From positions 26,481 through 90,480 of the forward strand of contig VCMS01000272.1 of assembly GCA_022539475.1 (NCBI GenBank): 64,000 nucleotides of DNA. The letters are read 5' to 3'. Each line of letters starts with the position of its first letter. The first letter of the stretch is position 1. Both the position numbers and the translations under genes were made by a program. Shown in pieces: positions 41,892-54,200 of the stretch. A model generated the notes under the pieces. That model was not told where the DNA came from and ran no database searches. It worked only from the letters and a program-made list of their open reading frames with translations. This DNA is from Gracilaria domingensis. Its lineage: Eukaryota > Rhodophyta > Florideophyceae > Gracilariales > Gracilariaceae.

Positions 41892-44048
41892 TCAAAGCGA
41901 ACTCATTTGTAGACAGCAGTAGTGTCCAAGCAGATAAGAAGAAGCAAGCATAAACCGATAGAATGATGAAGAGCAGTGAATAAACGAATGAAGTAGCTGA
42001 ATCCATTGAGCGATAATGATCAACCATACGAGCTTCTGGTTTGCGGTAAGGAACGGATTAACTGAGCATACAGAAGATTTCTTCCGGTGAGGGAAGAGAC
42101 GAAGGTTCACTCGAACCGCAAATTGCAACGGGCGACGAAGAATGTGCGAAGTGCGTTCCGATAGCTTCTTTTGACGATCGTCCCTGACAGACACATGACG
42201 ATTAACAACCAACTTGAATGACTTGGTGCACAACGCTCGTACCGGCTTTTTCTCGTAGACTTTTCCACGCTCTGGTGGGCAACTGAGATATTCATAACAA
42301 GCAGAAACGTGACTTGATATCCTGTACTTCTTCTTGATAAAATCATCGCATATGCTGAAGGGAGTGAAAGACCAGGCAACCATACACTTGGTGAGTAGTG
42401 CACTAAGTAACCACTTCTGCATAGCTGTGGAAAACTGAAACGGCTTTTGGATACGACTCTCATGTCTAACACGGCACGGAAGATAGTAGAAATGGTGAAT
42501 CCTCCCTCCATTTTTCTCCCATGCTGTAGGATTCAAGAGAGGGTACTTGATGTGCGCGGCCAGACGTACGGCCTTTAGACCACAGTCGGAGCAAGAAGAA
42601 AGCTCGGATCCTGATTCATGCTGCAAAGAAGAATGATCATTGTCTTCATGCTTCGCCGAAAGAACTTCTGACTGAATTTCTAGATTCCCGATCTCTGTGA
42701 CAGCTGCCAGAGTACTTCCGGATTCACTTTCAAGATTCTCGAAGACTCCGCTGCAACTGCTTTCTTCATTTCGTTCAGAACGACTAGGTGGAAAGTTATC
42801 ACTGAAAATCCATTGCACTTTAGACTGAGTCTCATGTAAAGCAACATTGACCATTCTGACAAACTCTTTGTTGAACTTGGGTTTGGCAAAGTGATCCTGC
42901 ATTCGCATCTTCTTCACTCTCAACTTTTTCTTCTTTACGAGGCTCTTTTGAATAGTCGCAACAAGGCCCAGAGCATTTTCAGGATATGGATCCTGCTTCT
43001 CTTCAATCTTCGTCTCCAATGAAACAACTGGAGAAGCACTGGAAACCTGAGGTCCACGAAGCTGCTCAGGTAAAAGTATCTCATCGACATCTCGCTTCGT
43101 GGTGAGATCTGGGTGATGCTCGTCGAAAGATCCAGTAGCAATGGCTGACAAAGCACCTTCTTGTGACTTCTGGTGAGCATCACTGTCTCTTGGAGTCTCT
43201 GATACAGATGTCATTTCTTCCGGAGAACAATTGCGGCTGGGGTCCTCCGTCGACGCCGACCACTTTCGACACGTCTCAAGAACATGAAAAACTTTTCCAC
43301 ACCCATCAACTTGAGTGTCATGGGCTGTTTTCGACCCAAAGCTTCTCGAATGACCAACAGGCAGTTGAATGTGTGAAGAAAGTCTCTCTTCATCTTGGTC
43401 AACCACTGCTGGTTGTGACTTCGTAACCAGTATATGAGGCTCTTCAACTTCAGCCACCAGCGAATCAATTTTATCATCAGTCGGCACAGTGTTTGTGGAA
43501 GAAACCTGTTCCGACTGCTGCGAAATCTGTGGCGAGGGAAGGCCACTCGGAATGCTGCGTGATTCCCAAGAGTTCTTCCCGACTACGAAAGCTTTCACTA
43601 GTCTCTTCAAAGCCTCATAGTCATCGGCTCCACGATAGAAAACAAACTCAGCAAGCTCGATATGTTCACCAACAGCATTGCCGAGCAATGCAAACTTAGC
43701 TTCACTGTCGAGACCTGCTTCTTCGAGCAACAATTCCATCTTCTTCAAGGATCCTAACATGTCGGCACTATCGAGTCGCACCGACACTGTTTCGTGCGCA
43801 ATTTTTTTTGGCTCTTCAACAACCCCAAAGTGGTCGATGAAGGCAGCCTTAACTTCTTCATAGTCCTCTGCTTCCTCAGATAGGGAACCATCAATAACAT
43901 ACCAATCGTAGAAGAAGTCAAACGCTTCTCTCCGTAGGTATCGCAACAATTTGGCAGCCCGATCAACATTCTTGACCTCAGGTGCCAACACATTCTCAAA
44001 GTGTAGGAAGAACTTCTTAACATCACAAGAAGACCCATCGAAATACAT
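41892..44048 (-). CDS. Gag-like protein of the gag-only retroelement (about 718 aa)
   Basis: An intact minus-strand frame fills the internal region between the two LTRs. I prefer ATG 44048 (MYFDGSSCDVKKF); an earlier in-frame ATG (44108) lies within the LTR. Residues 1-160 follow the retrotransposon Gag/capsid pattern: FDGSSCDVKKFFLHFE, AAKLLRYL, EAFDFFYDWY and VKAAFIDHFG. The middle is acidic, Ser/Glu-rich and probably disordered, with a basic patch (VKKKKLRVKKMRM). A Cys/His-containing segment (SSCSDCGLKAVRLAAH) is near residue 540. There is no protease, reverse transcriptase, RNase H or integrase. Such elements (TR-GAG type in plants) must use pol from another family. Confidence 0.75.
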   Translation of the reverse strand: MYFDGSSCDVKKFFLHFENVLAPEVKNVDRAAKLLRYLRREAFDFFYDWYVIDGSLSEEAEDYEEVKAAFIDHFGVVEEPKKIAHETVSVRLDSADMLGSLKKMELLLEEAGLDSEAKFALLGNAVGEHIELAEFVFYRGADDYEALKRLVKAFVVGKNSWESRSIPSGLPSPQISQQSEQVSSTNTVPTDDKIDSLVAEVEEPHILVTKSQPAVVDQDEERLSSHIQLPVGHSRSFGSKTAHDTQVDGCGKVFHVLETCRKWSASTEDPSRNCSPEEMTSVSETPRDSDAHQKSQEGALSAIATGSFDEHHPDLTTKRDVDEILLPEQLRGPQVSSASPVVSLETKIEEKQDPYPENALGLVATIQKSLVKKKKLRVKKMRMQDHFAKPKFNKEFVRMVNVALHETQSKVQWIFSDNFPPSRSERNEESSCSGVFENLESESGSTLAAVTEIGNLEIQSEVLSAKHEDNDHSSLQHESGSELSSCSDCGLKAVRLAAHIKYPLLNPTAWEKNGGRIHHFYYLPCRVRHESRIQKPFQFSTAMQKWLLSALLTKCMVAWSFTPFSICDDFIKKKYRISSHVSACYEYLSCPPERGKVYEKKPVRALCTKSFKLVVNRHVSVRDDRQKKLSERTSHILRRPLQFAVRVNLRLFPHRKKSSVCSVNPFLTANQKLVWLIIIAQWIQLLHSFIHCSSSFYRFMLASSYLLGHYCCLQMSSL

Positions 44049-44096
44049 GATTCTGGAGGAAGCAGACGAAAGAACAGGCCCTCCTCGAGAGTACCA

Positions 44097-46061
44097 TGTA
44101 AACGTCATTTTTGTACCGAATGCGCAGAATGACGCGGGTGGTGACAAACCCAAGGAGGAGGTCGAGAGTACCAGCCTAGAAAGGCGAAACAAACCGATAA
44201 ATGTAGCTCAGTGGTTTGTAAAAGAAAACAAACTGACAACCAACAGGCCTATGCCTGCAAGATTCAATGACAATGGCAAACAAGCAACAACGAACGATAA
44301 ACCAAACGACCGATCTGCACGAACAAAGAAACCAAATAGTACCAGCGTACCAACAGCACTGAACACTTCTAGATGAAAAAACCAACAATCAATACAATAA
44401 GTAGAGCTTCAAAGCGCCTACAACTCGAGGCCTAAGCAATGAGCTCCAACAACTTGACAGACAACTAGATTAGCACCAACACGTACGACCACTCTCTCGG
44501 TCACATACGCGGCGCCAACCCAACTGAAAGACAGAACACAAGCCCAATCTTAGGGCACTGTTACATAAACACTGAAGAGACGGTGATGTTCAGAACGGGA
44601 GGAACAACCTGGTAGATAGTACGGATTTTCCAGATAGACGGAGACCAAGAACAAGTAAAGCAACTCAAGCAAACCAAATACGATGATAGAGAGAAAGGCA
44701 AATCAGCAAAGCAAATGACCAGAATAAACAAACAAGAAAGCAATCATCAACAAACAACTGAAGAGTAGCGAGGGCAAACAACAATAGCCGCAGCAGTGCA
44801 ATACGGGCCCATCGTAGGGCAGCACTGTGCGATACAACGGTGTCGGGGTGGGAGACCAAGCCACCCGAAGAGAACGAAAGGGAACCAAAGGAGGAAAGTT
44901 GGTGGCAGAGAAAGCACTGACTGTGCTGAAGGAAGTTGGGGATGCCAAGGGGAAAAGATGGGCTTCACGAAGAACGGGAGTGTGGGGAAGAATAATGTAG
45001 GTGGTCTGGACTTGATGATCTGGTCTTGATCGTGTGGTCTGACTGAGATGAGATGACGGCGAGAGTGAGAAGATGAGGGTCTATATAGACAGCCACATGC
45101 TGCGGCAGCTTCCAACATTCAATATGACATGTCACCATCGGTCGTGTGATACACGAATATTAGACACGAAGTTCCATTCCAAGTATTCATGGCAGACGAA
45201 TGTTCTAGTTGCCGAAACCCTAAGCCAAGAAGTTGTACTCGCCCTTCTTATTGGGTGCGGGATGCATGCCGGAGTCATTGCTGATACTAGTAGCATGTTG
45301 CGTCACACATTATGCGTTGAGGTGGAAGCAGCCAGGCTCCATGGAGATAGACTAGGTTGAATACATCATCTTGTCATAGCCACGCTGTCTCTCAGCGGCG
45401 CTGTCCTGCGCGCATCGGCGCCGTCTATGATAGAAATTAACGAGAGATCAATTGTGTCGCGTGGAACCACGCGCGAGATTGATGTTGTTGCGGACGTGTC
45501 GCGGCAGTGGCAGCATTCGTAGCACTTCACTAGTAGATCGTGGTGACACAGCATCACATGCGGTGTATAGGTAGCCGCATCACCATGCACTTTGCACACG
45601 GTCATAATGACAGTCTCTGTCTGATACGAGTGTAGCAGCAAAGCCAGAAAGGGCAAGCTCCAGAACAGCACCAAGCAGCGAAATCATAGCGTAGCGGCAG
45701 CGGGGCGGGTGCGCTGTAGTACGGTGTCCAGGGGTGCGGCGATGGGCGGAAAGTGAGCAACGAGTGGCGGCACCAATTGCAACAATCTTCGAGGCGGTGG
45801 TTGTGTGTGAGGCGTGCGGAAAGAGAGATGACACAGTGCTGCGCGGTCGGCGATGAGCGCAGCTGAAGCACCGTGGTCACTGTGCGGCGGCCTGTTCGGG
45901 TCGCTTCGAGACGACGGAGGGAGCGATGGTGAGCCTCTGCGCTGTCTGGTTGTGCTAAATAAGCAACCAACCCTGCAAACCCTAGTTCCAGCAGTGCACT
46001 TTGATGTACGCCGTTCCGCCTCTTTCGTGTCATTTGTGGTACTGACGAATCCGCCTTTACA
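44097..46061 (-). repeat. 5' LTR of gag-only retroelement (1965 bp)
   Basis: This copy of 39806-41770 is offset by exactly 4291 bp. On the minus strand its end TTTACA is followed at once by TGGTACTCTCGAGGAGG, beginning with the TGG expected of a primer-binding site, which fixes the orientation. TATA box at about 45080-45089. Confidence 0.82.
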
Positions 46062-47674
46062 CACCCCCCAACTCAGCGGTCGCTACGCCTGGGCGACCAA
46101 GACGTGGCATAAGCATGATCAATGTTCAACATGTGATTGGCAGAGTGAATCTTCGAGTAACGTCTCAACTGAATGGTTTGAATCAAAGCGAACTCATTTG
46201 TAGACAGCAGTAGTGTCCAAGCAGATAAGAAGAAGCAAGCATAAACCGATAGAATGATGAAGAGCAGTGAATAAACGAATGAAGTAGCTGAATCCATTGA
46301 GCGATAATGATCAACCATACGAGCTTCTGGTTTGCGGTAAGGAACGGATTAACTGAGCATACAGAAGATTTCTTCCGGTGAGGGAAGAGACGAAGGTTCA
46401 CTCGAACCGCAAATTGCAACGGGCGACGAAGAATGTGCGAAGTGCGTTCCGATAGCTTCTTTTGACGATCGTCCCTGACAGACACATGACGATTAACAAC
46501 CAACTTGAATGACTTGGTGCACAACGCTCGTACCGGCTTTTTCTCGTAGACTTTTCCACGCTCTGGTGGGCAACTGAGATATTCATAACAAGCAGAAACG
46601 TGACTTGATATCCTGTACTTCTTCTTGATAAAATCATCGCATATGCTGAAGGGAGTGAAAGACCAGGCAACCATACACTTGGTGAGTAGTGCACTAAGTA
46701 ACCACTTCTGCATAGCTGTGGAAAACTGAAACGGCTTTTGGATACGACTCTCATGTCTAACACGGCACGGAAGATAGTAGAAATGGTGAATCCTCCCTCC
46801 ATTTTTCTCCCATGCTGTAGGATTCAAGAGAGGGTACTTGATGTGCGCGGCCAGACGTACGGCCTTTAGACCACAGTCGGAGCAAGAAGAAAGCTCGGAT
46901 CCTGATTCATGCTGCAAAGAAGAATGATCATTGTCTTCATGCTTCGCCGAAAGAACTTCTGACTGAATTTCTAGATTCCCGATCTCTGTGACAGCTGCCA
47001 GAGTACTTCCGGATTCACTTTCAAGATTCTCGAAGACTCCGCTGCAACTGCTTTCTTCATTTCGTTCAGAACGACTAGGTGGAAAGTTATCACTGAAAAT
47101 CCATTGCACTTTAGACTGAGTCTCATGTAAAGCAACATTGACCATTCTGACAAACTCTTTGTTGAACTTGGGTTTGGCAAAGTGATCCTGCATTCGCATC
47201 TTCTTCACTCTCAACTTTTTCTTCTTTACGAGGCTCTTTTGAATAGTCGCAACAAGGCCCAGAGCATTTTCAGGATATGGATCCTGCTTCTCTTCAATCT
47301 TCGTCTCCAATGAAACAACTGGAGAAGCACTGGAAACCTGAGGTCCACGAAGCTGCTCAGGTAAAAGTATCTCATCGACATCTCGCTTCGTGGTGAGATC
47401 TGGGTGATGCTCGTCGAAAGATCCAGTAGCAATGGCTGACAAAGCACCTTCTTGTGACTTCTGGTGAGCATCACTGTCTCTTGGAGTCTCTGATACAGAT
47501 GTCATTTCTTCCGGAGAACAATTGCGGCTGGGGTCCTCCGTCGACGCCGACCACTTTCGACACGTCTCAAGAACATGAAAAACTTTTCCACACCCATCAA
47601 CTTGAGTGTCATGGGCTGTTTTCGACCCAAAGCTTCTCGAATGACCAACAGGCAGTTGAATGTGTGAAGAAAGT
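46062..47674 (-). mobile_element. Second internal (gag) copy of the gag-only element, cut by the gap
   Basis: This repeats 41771-43383 base for base as far as I can see. The array is therefore LTR-gag-LTR-gag. The N-terminal third of this gag is missing, because a run of N begins at 47675. The long frame that appears to run through the gap to 48075 is not a real protein. Confidence 0.82.
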
Positions 47675-47721
47675 NNNNNNNNNNNNNNNNNNNNNNNNNN
47701 NNNNNNNNNNNNNNNNNNNNN
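47675..47721. other. Assembly gap (run of N)
   Basis: 47 undetermined bases. The sequence after the gap is unrelated to the gag continuation, so the true distance is unknown and the tandem structure next to it may be incomplete. Confidence 0.98.
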
Positions 47722-50039
47722 AGCTAAGTTTTTGGGACTATTATCGGGGCGCCAGACGAGAGCGAATGCACCAAGTCCAGTGCAGAGCGGGTGAGGGCCA
47801 CATAGAAAAGAATTACAAGAAAAATTAGTGATGTATTGAATTCCCAATCTCGCGCCGAGTTTAAACTTCTTGAGTCGCACTAAAGTTTTACTGGAGAGAG
47901 TTACTACTGTGCGCCGCACCACCCCATCCACTCTATTCAGTGGACCCTGCTCTGACAAATCTAGCGCTCTCGTGGCTAGGTTTGCGTTATCCATTTTCCA
48001 TTCCCAAGTGGCCGATGTTGCACATACGCTAACTCCACTCTCATGGTCAACCACCCATGACTTATTCATTCTCACCTATCATGGCTCCAACCATCATAGA
48101 ATTACTGAGACGACAAAATCGTTTAAAGCTCTACCTTTGCGCTCTTTTGACGCGCCGCTCGCAGAAAGGCCCCGCCGTTACTGCACTATCACTACGCTGT
48201 CACCTACGCCCGGAATATTCGTATGCACACGTGGCTGTCCCGCCGACTCTCCAAGAGAGAGAGCACGAACCACTGTTGACTCACGGCCACATCGACCGCG
48301 AGAGGTGGCCGCTCTTTGCCGCCTCCGTCTCCCCGCGTTTGGGACGCCTCGACAACTCTCCATGGCTCAGCAGCGTGGTCAATCAAACCCAGAACAACAA
48401 ATTACATCCTCTCGTGCGCAGACTAGCGCCCTGTTGGAATGAATGATGCCTTTTCGCGTCGGTACTCGTTCCCGCCAGCAACGCGTCAGCTCGGCTTCAT
48501 GCGACCGAACCTCCAGATTGCATCCATCGCGCGTATGACGCGAGTCATACACTCCGTCCGCTGCGTCGGTACCCCGTCACACCATCCGGCACAGGAATCC
48601 ACCACCAGAAGCTTGGGACGTGTTCCCTTCAGGTGCTTCCCCGAAATGATTACAGATCCACTTTCAGTCCTCTATTTCCAGTCCGAGCCTCCTTCGAATT
48701 GCACAAGCCTGCTGCACGACTGATTCGGAGGACTCGATGCCGCGCGCATAGATAGAAGCTTAGAGCAGAAAAAGCCGCAGGAACAATACGTCATATAAAG
48801 AAGCAGATTCGGGAAGACGACAAGATAACACTCCATCGGTCGGCTGACACGATTTAGTGAACGGTACAGCGTAAATCACTCAATACTCCAATACTACGAG
48901 TATATGATAGTGTGATACGACGTAGGAACGCGTATCTGACCACTATTCCATAGTGATGATGCCCGACAACACTCGATACTCGTGTTGGTACGGTATGCCA
49001 ACGGGCGCACAATGAATGCATCCTCATCACGTACAAGCAGGCATAATGTTAGCTTTATATTTTGACTGCGGCAAACCTGGCAAAGATTGCACATGCTGGA
49101 CTCTCCACTGGATATACAAATACTCCTGCGACAACCTGCATTAGATCATGCGTTCCACAGAAGAGAGCTCTGTCAGTAGGCATTATAATCGATAGCAAAT
49201 ACCAATCAAGAATATTACGTTATCACAACGATTCTGCACAAAATTTATGTTCCAACACAGCGAAAAATCCTGCGCCGACATCGACGGACCGCGTCCGACA
49301 CGACAGACGCGTCATTCAGTGCGCCGCCGAATGACGAGAATCGCCCCCTACCCAAAATAGCTGGGATGATCTGCCAGTTGGTGGTAAGGTGGTGCAACCC
49401 GATGGCACTCTGGCTTAGCCAAAATCTTTGGCGACAGTGCGCTCCAGCTTTGGCGTGACAAGCTCAGAGCGCCCGTAGACACAGCGCATATGCCGAGCGA
49501 CACACACACTGATCTAAGACATCCTGGTCGAACGGCACGAGTGAACCTTTGCAAGAACCTCAGCATACCCCAGCGTAACTGCACCTGCCGCAAGTTTACA
49601 GCAAACCTTCGTAACCCTGGAGGCTGGTCGGAGGCTCCTGGGAAGAATGCTCCTGGCCCGGCGGGAGTGACATCGCCTGAATGGGTGTAGCTCGGGCCAT
49701 GAACAACCAAGCCAAACGGGGGCATCATGACCGACGCGCTCCTTAGTCTCTTACAAGCTTGCGCGCCCTATGAACATCAATTTTGGGCTATACAGGGGCG
49801 TTATTAGTGGCCGTAATTATTCCGCGAAAATAACTTTATTCGGCCGTATAATGCGCGTGTACGTACAGTGGGCCATTTTGGATGCCTTGCCGCTATTGTT
49901 ATTATATGGATGCGTTGATTGGTACAAAATGTAGCAGCAGAGATTTAATCGATGACGATAAATATGGTCTCCAATTGGACCCAGATTCATACGACGCAAT
50001 TATGATTTGGACCAGTTTCCACGCCAGTTTAGTTCTAAT
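47722..50039. other. Unassigned region after the gap
   Basis: Several short frames on both strands (for example 47870-48442 plus, 48439-48723 plus, 49348-49728 minus) have no recognisable motifs. ATGGCTCAGCAGCGTGGTCA near 48361 starts a short Gln/Ser-rich frame that could be the beginning of a broken gag, but nothing downstream confirms it. Confidence 0.35.
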
Positions 50040-51006
50040 TCCGCCTACTCTTCTCAGCTCACGTCCTGGGGCGCGCTCCTTCGCTACGGCGCTGGTCACT
50101 TCAACTCTCTGCTACGCCGCGTCCGCTGCTCGCGTGCGGTGCGGTGGCCTGCACCAAGAGCGGCGCATGCGCTCTTTCCGTCGACGCGCTACGCGCCATC
50201 AGGCCTACATGCCGCGCTGTTCTGAACCTTAGGCGCTTGCGATCTCCAGTCGCTGGCTGCTGGCTGAGCCACAGCCGCTCCTCCGCGCTTCCTCTTGCCA
50301 GCGCGGCGCGCTGGCGCCCCACGGCCGCCCGTGCGCACCCGCCACCTCGATGTATGCGCATCGTCGCCTCTGTCGGTTTCGTGTCGCTGAGCACGCGCGA
50401 TCGTCGCCTATTTCGCGCAGCGCGGCGCTGGGCGCGCGTCGATGGCCGCGCCATGGCTCTACGTCTGGCGCCCGTGTGAGAGCGGCGCGTGCGCGCACGC
50501 CGTGCACTGGGCTGGCAGACATCGTTCTCCTTAGCTTGCACAGCAGACGCGCGCCTATCGAAGTCCTCGTGGCGCCTCCAAGCCAGCGCACGCGTTCATG
50601 GGCAACTCGCCGCTGCCGGGATGCGCCGGCGCAAACTCGCGCAGCCAACGCGCGCTAGGCGCGCTGAGTCACCCCCCGCCGCTTGCGCCGATCTATCGCA
50701 GTGTACGGACGCATTGCGAGCTCCACTAGCGTGTCTCGCTGATCCGTGGCGGCCTGATCTTGCTGTTTGCGCGCGCTGCCCGTGAGTGCAGCAGCTCGCC
50801 GCCGGGCCGCGCCGTTACAGCTGCTGCCCGCTGCCAATCTGCACGTGCTGATGCGGCCACGCAGGACGACGTACGTTGCACGCGCTGCGAGCCGCGGCTT
50901 GAGCACGGACGCAGCCGGCATGCTGCAGCCACGGCTCGGCGGTTCGGTGCTGCTGGCTTTCGAACTGGCGCCCCCGCTGGGCGAGCAGTGTGGCCAGCGC
51001 CTTACG
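50040..51006. other. Very GC-rich, CpG-rich stretch
   Basis: Composition changes abruptly to GCGC-rich sequence. Long frames appear on several strands at once, typical of stop-poor GC-rich DNA rather than of genes: Arg/Ala-dominated products without motifs. It could be a promoter-type CpG island for the exon that follows, or foreign or simple-sequence DNA. Confidence 0.45.
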
Positions 51007-51244
51007 CCATGAGCTGCAAGACTTGTTCCTCGCTCCGGTGCCCCCCAGTCTGCCCGGGGAGCATTTATTTGTGCGGCTTCCTTCGTCCGCCGTCTGCTGC
51101 TGTACCCGCGTGATCCAAAAATGCGGGTTATACTTCACGGGTCACGCAAGATCTTGGTTGGACCTGCGTCCGGTCTCTGACCGGCAGCGGGTTGCGGACG
51201 TCCCGGGCATCAAGGAGGCTGTTGTCGAGTTCAGCGGCTGGTAA
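50990..51244 (+). CDS. Possible exon with a strong splice donor
   Basis: The frame reads ATGGCCAGCGCC-like start then ALRHELQDLFLAPVPPSLPG and ends near VVEFSGW, where GGCTGGTAAGTGCG offers a good GTAAGT donor at about 51240. A tentative downstream segment is 51758-51889 (MDDMKKSVRKSALKGSKALA). I recognise no domain; the gene model is speculative. Confidence 0.3.
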   Translation: MASALRHELQDLFLAPVPPSLPGEHLFVRLPSSAVCCCTRVIQKCGLYFTGHARSWLDLRPVSDRQRVADVPGIKEAVVEFSGW

Positions 51245-54200
51245 GTGCGAATCAAACACGGGCTGGCGCGCGCCTTGCGTACCAACGAGGAGCTCTGTAG
51301 TCCGGCTTCAACGACATGGGTCAACGCTGGACATGTCGCCAAGCGCGCCAGCATTGGCAGTTCCCTTTGATAATATGATTAGTCGCCGGCCACAGAGCTT
51401 CGATGCACGTGAGAGTCTTTTGCTTGGCGCTTGTAATGTGATACTGCAATACCGATAGAGCAGCGTTCGCATTGCTCCATGCGCCCAATATAGTCCGCGG
51501 GTTGGTCAAAGGCTTCTGGTTCACGGCTCAGTGGCCCGAGGAGCGATCAAGGCGAACTCTGCTTGCTTCAGTTGACGGACCATGCATCAAGTCAATCTGT
51601 TTCCGGGCAATGAGCGTTCGCGACGAAGCGGGGTGCCGCCGCCGCTTCACGCGACGCTTCTATGCCTCCCGCACATGGGAGGAGTAAGGTGGGGAGGGAA
51701 ACTTCTTCCTTAAAAAAGGGTTTTTTTTTTCTGGTATACTAGCACCAGCTGAGGGCTATGGATGATATGAAGAAAAGTGTGCGAAAGAGTGCGCTCAAGG
51801 GATCGAAGGCACTCGCGGAACTTCTTCGATATCATCTACGTGAATCCAAACTAATTTGGCGGCTGAAGAGGAATCGGCTCAAGCTGTGACGTTGTGTTGG
51901 CTGTGCTTATGACGTCCTTCACAGCACAGCGCCAGAGGAGGCGTGAGAGGCGCTTCCGTGTCAAAGACTGCTGTCCGAGATCACGCGACTATGGAAGGAA
52001 ACGGCCTTGCCCCCGGTCGTGTCTGTGCTCGATTTGATACGCGGACTATCGTGTGTCACGTTTTCACAGAGCTCGAGCGCAAATCTTAAAACTACCGCGG
52101 AGTATATGTTAGCCTCACCGGAGGAGCTGCAAACGCTTGGGTCACAGCACTCGAGCTATGTCCTCGTCCTCTTTGATCGAGGTCGATTGAAAGGCTCAGT
52201 AGGCAAGTGCCAGACAATCCGCGGCGGAAGGTGGTTTCCGAACTCTGGCACATTGCTCGGCGTAGGAGGTGGGAATTCCTACGCGTGCCAGCGACGCAAG
52301 GTTGAGCCTGTCGAGCGTTCTGCAATCCAGAGCAAGCAGTGGTCATGGAACCTGTATGCTGCCAAAAGCTTGCAGTTTTTTTCAGCGGGCAGCGCTGGGG
52401 CATGGAGCAGCAACGCAATGCTTCCTCGAAGCATGTGCAAGGCGCTGTGCGAGGTTCAAAGTTCGTGCCGGGTCGATTGAAGTTGCAAAGTATTGCAAAC
52501 AAAAGATTAGCAAGAGACCACATTCGGAGTATCCTCGGATTTCGCGCGCTTTGCCTCGTCTCTCGCTGCTGGGTTGTGTCGGATGGCGCCCCGATACGGA
52601 CCCGAGCCACGCAAGCTCAGGCGGACCGCTCGCATACATGGGCGCGCCGTTAAACAGACGACGCGCAGGAGATGACAGCAAGAACTGGAAGCCGCCCTGG
52701 AATAAGGTGCGGCCAAGTAGCTCAGGGCCGGCTTCGTTTGTACTCGCAAAGGCGATTGGTGAAATATGTGAGACAACGGCGTATCTACTTCTGCTCTAGT
52801 ACCGCGTGAAAAGGAACGGCCTCAGCCCACGGGTAGGGGAACTCAACGAACCGCTTCAAATGACATTGTCGATGTACAGTCAATGTCGGCGAAGCGCAAA
52901 AACGTTTGTTAGCGGTGCTCCAGGTCATATTGGAAAGGCGCATGTTGCAGAATTGAGGCCAATTGCGGTCTTTGGCAATTTTCTGTTCAAGCCGCATCTT
53001 TGGTGGGAGTCCGTTGCGGAGGAGCCCGTAGCTGCTTGTGCAGCCCCTGCTGTCCGCAATCTGATCGGAGGAAGAAGGCATTAGCGATTTGCAGCAATTG
53101 ATGACGGCGGGAGTGCTGGTTAACACCGAGAACCGTTTGCCATTGCTACGAGATCAGGGACACTTGTCAGAGTGTTGTCCAAATTACCGTCGGATGTAAC
53201 GCCTAGCGTTACCAAAGGTGTCACAGATGGTGTGGAGAACTGGGCGGTCGTGATGCAGATGCTGGTTGATGCTTTGGAACAAAAGCGCGAAAGTCGCAAA
53301 GAGCTATTGTGCAATAGCAGCGATTCAGTGCCTGCAACTCTCATCTCCCAGGTCTGTCAGTACACTATAGTGCGCTCGTACATGCTTCGCTGATCTGGCG
53401 CGAATGGTATATCTTGCGGGGTCTCGGGCTGAGCTAGTCCTAGAAGAACACGATACTTCCGAATTCGACGCGTGCTCGTGGAGAGTGATGAGAACTGCAG
53501 TTTGTGCAGAACTGTGATGTAGCGTAGCGGCTATAAGATAGATCTTCATCTGGGACGCTCTTCAATTACACTATTTATCCAAGACGCATGAAATGCTGCA
53601 ACTATTAGCAAACTTACTGGTGATGGAGCGCCATCTGAGACATGAGAAATGTTGCTACATATATATATATATATATGTGTCAACACGTGCATTCCACGAA
53701 CCCAAGGGTTAACATAGCTATGAAATATGTCAGGATAATGCGAATACACGCTGATCGACATCGATGGTACAATTTGATCGACTTTGGTCAAGTTTCCAAG
53801 ATTCTTACGGGGCAATGAAAGCGATGTGATTGTAGAAGGACACGTAATTGCGCATCCACGAGGCTCGGAACGAAGATTTCCGTAGCCTGGGCTACGATCC
53901 GTTGAATTAAACTATGCACTCCGGGTTTGGCATTTCGTGATCATATTTAGGAGTGGGCTTTTGAGTTGAAAAGTAAGCTGAGGACAAGTTAGCAAAGAGG
54001 TTCAGCTGAATCTGTTGGTTAGATTACCATGTGGACCGTTCCAGACGACTTTGAATAACTCAATCGCGCGCACTCACTTGGAGCGCGGTCCCTTTTAGCT
54101 CATTCTAGGTCAAGTCCAAGTTAAGCTGTTGAACGCACTGAAGCTTAGTTGGTAATAGCCATTGTACCAGGCGTGCGGGTGTACGCGTCGGAGTTACCGT

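Noticed and set aside
46183-48075. 630-codon frame crossing the N run
   Set aside because: It joins the gag C-terminus to unrelated sequence through undetermined bases; an artefact of translating N.
50101-50921. Multiple 100-146-codon frames on both strands
   Set aside because: Stop-poor GC-rich DNA gives long frames on all strands; products are Arg/Ala-rich without motifs.
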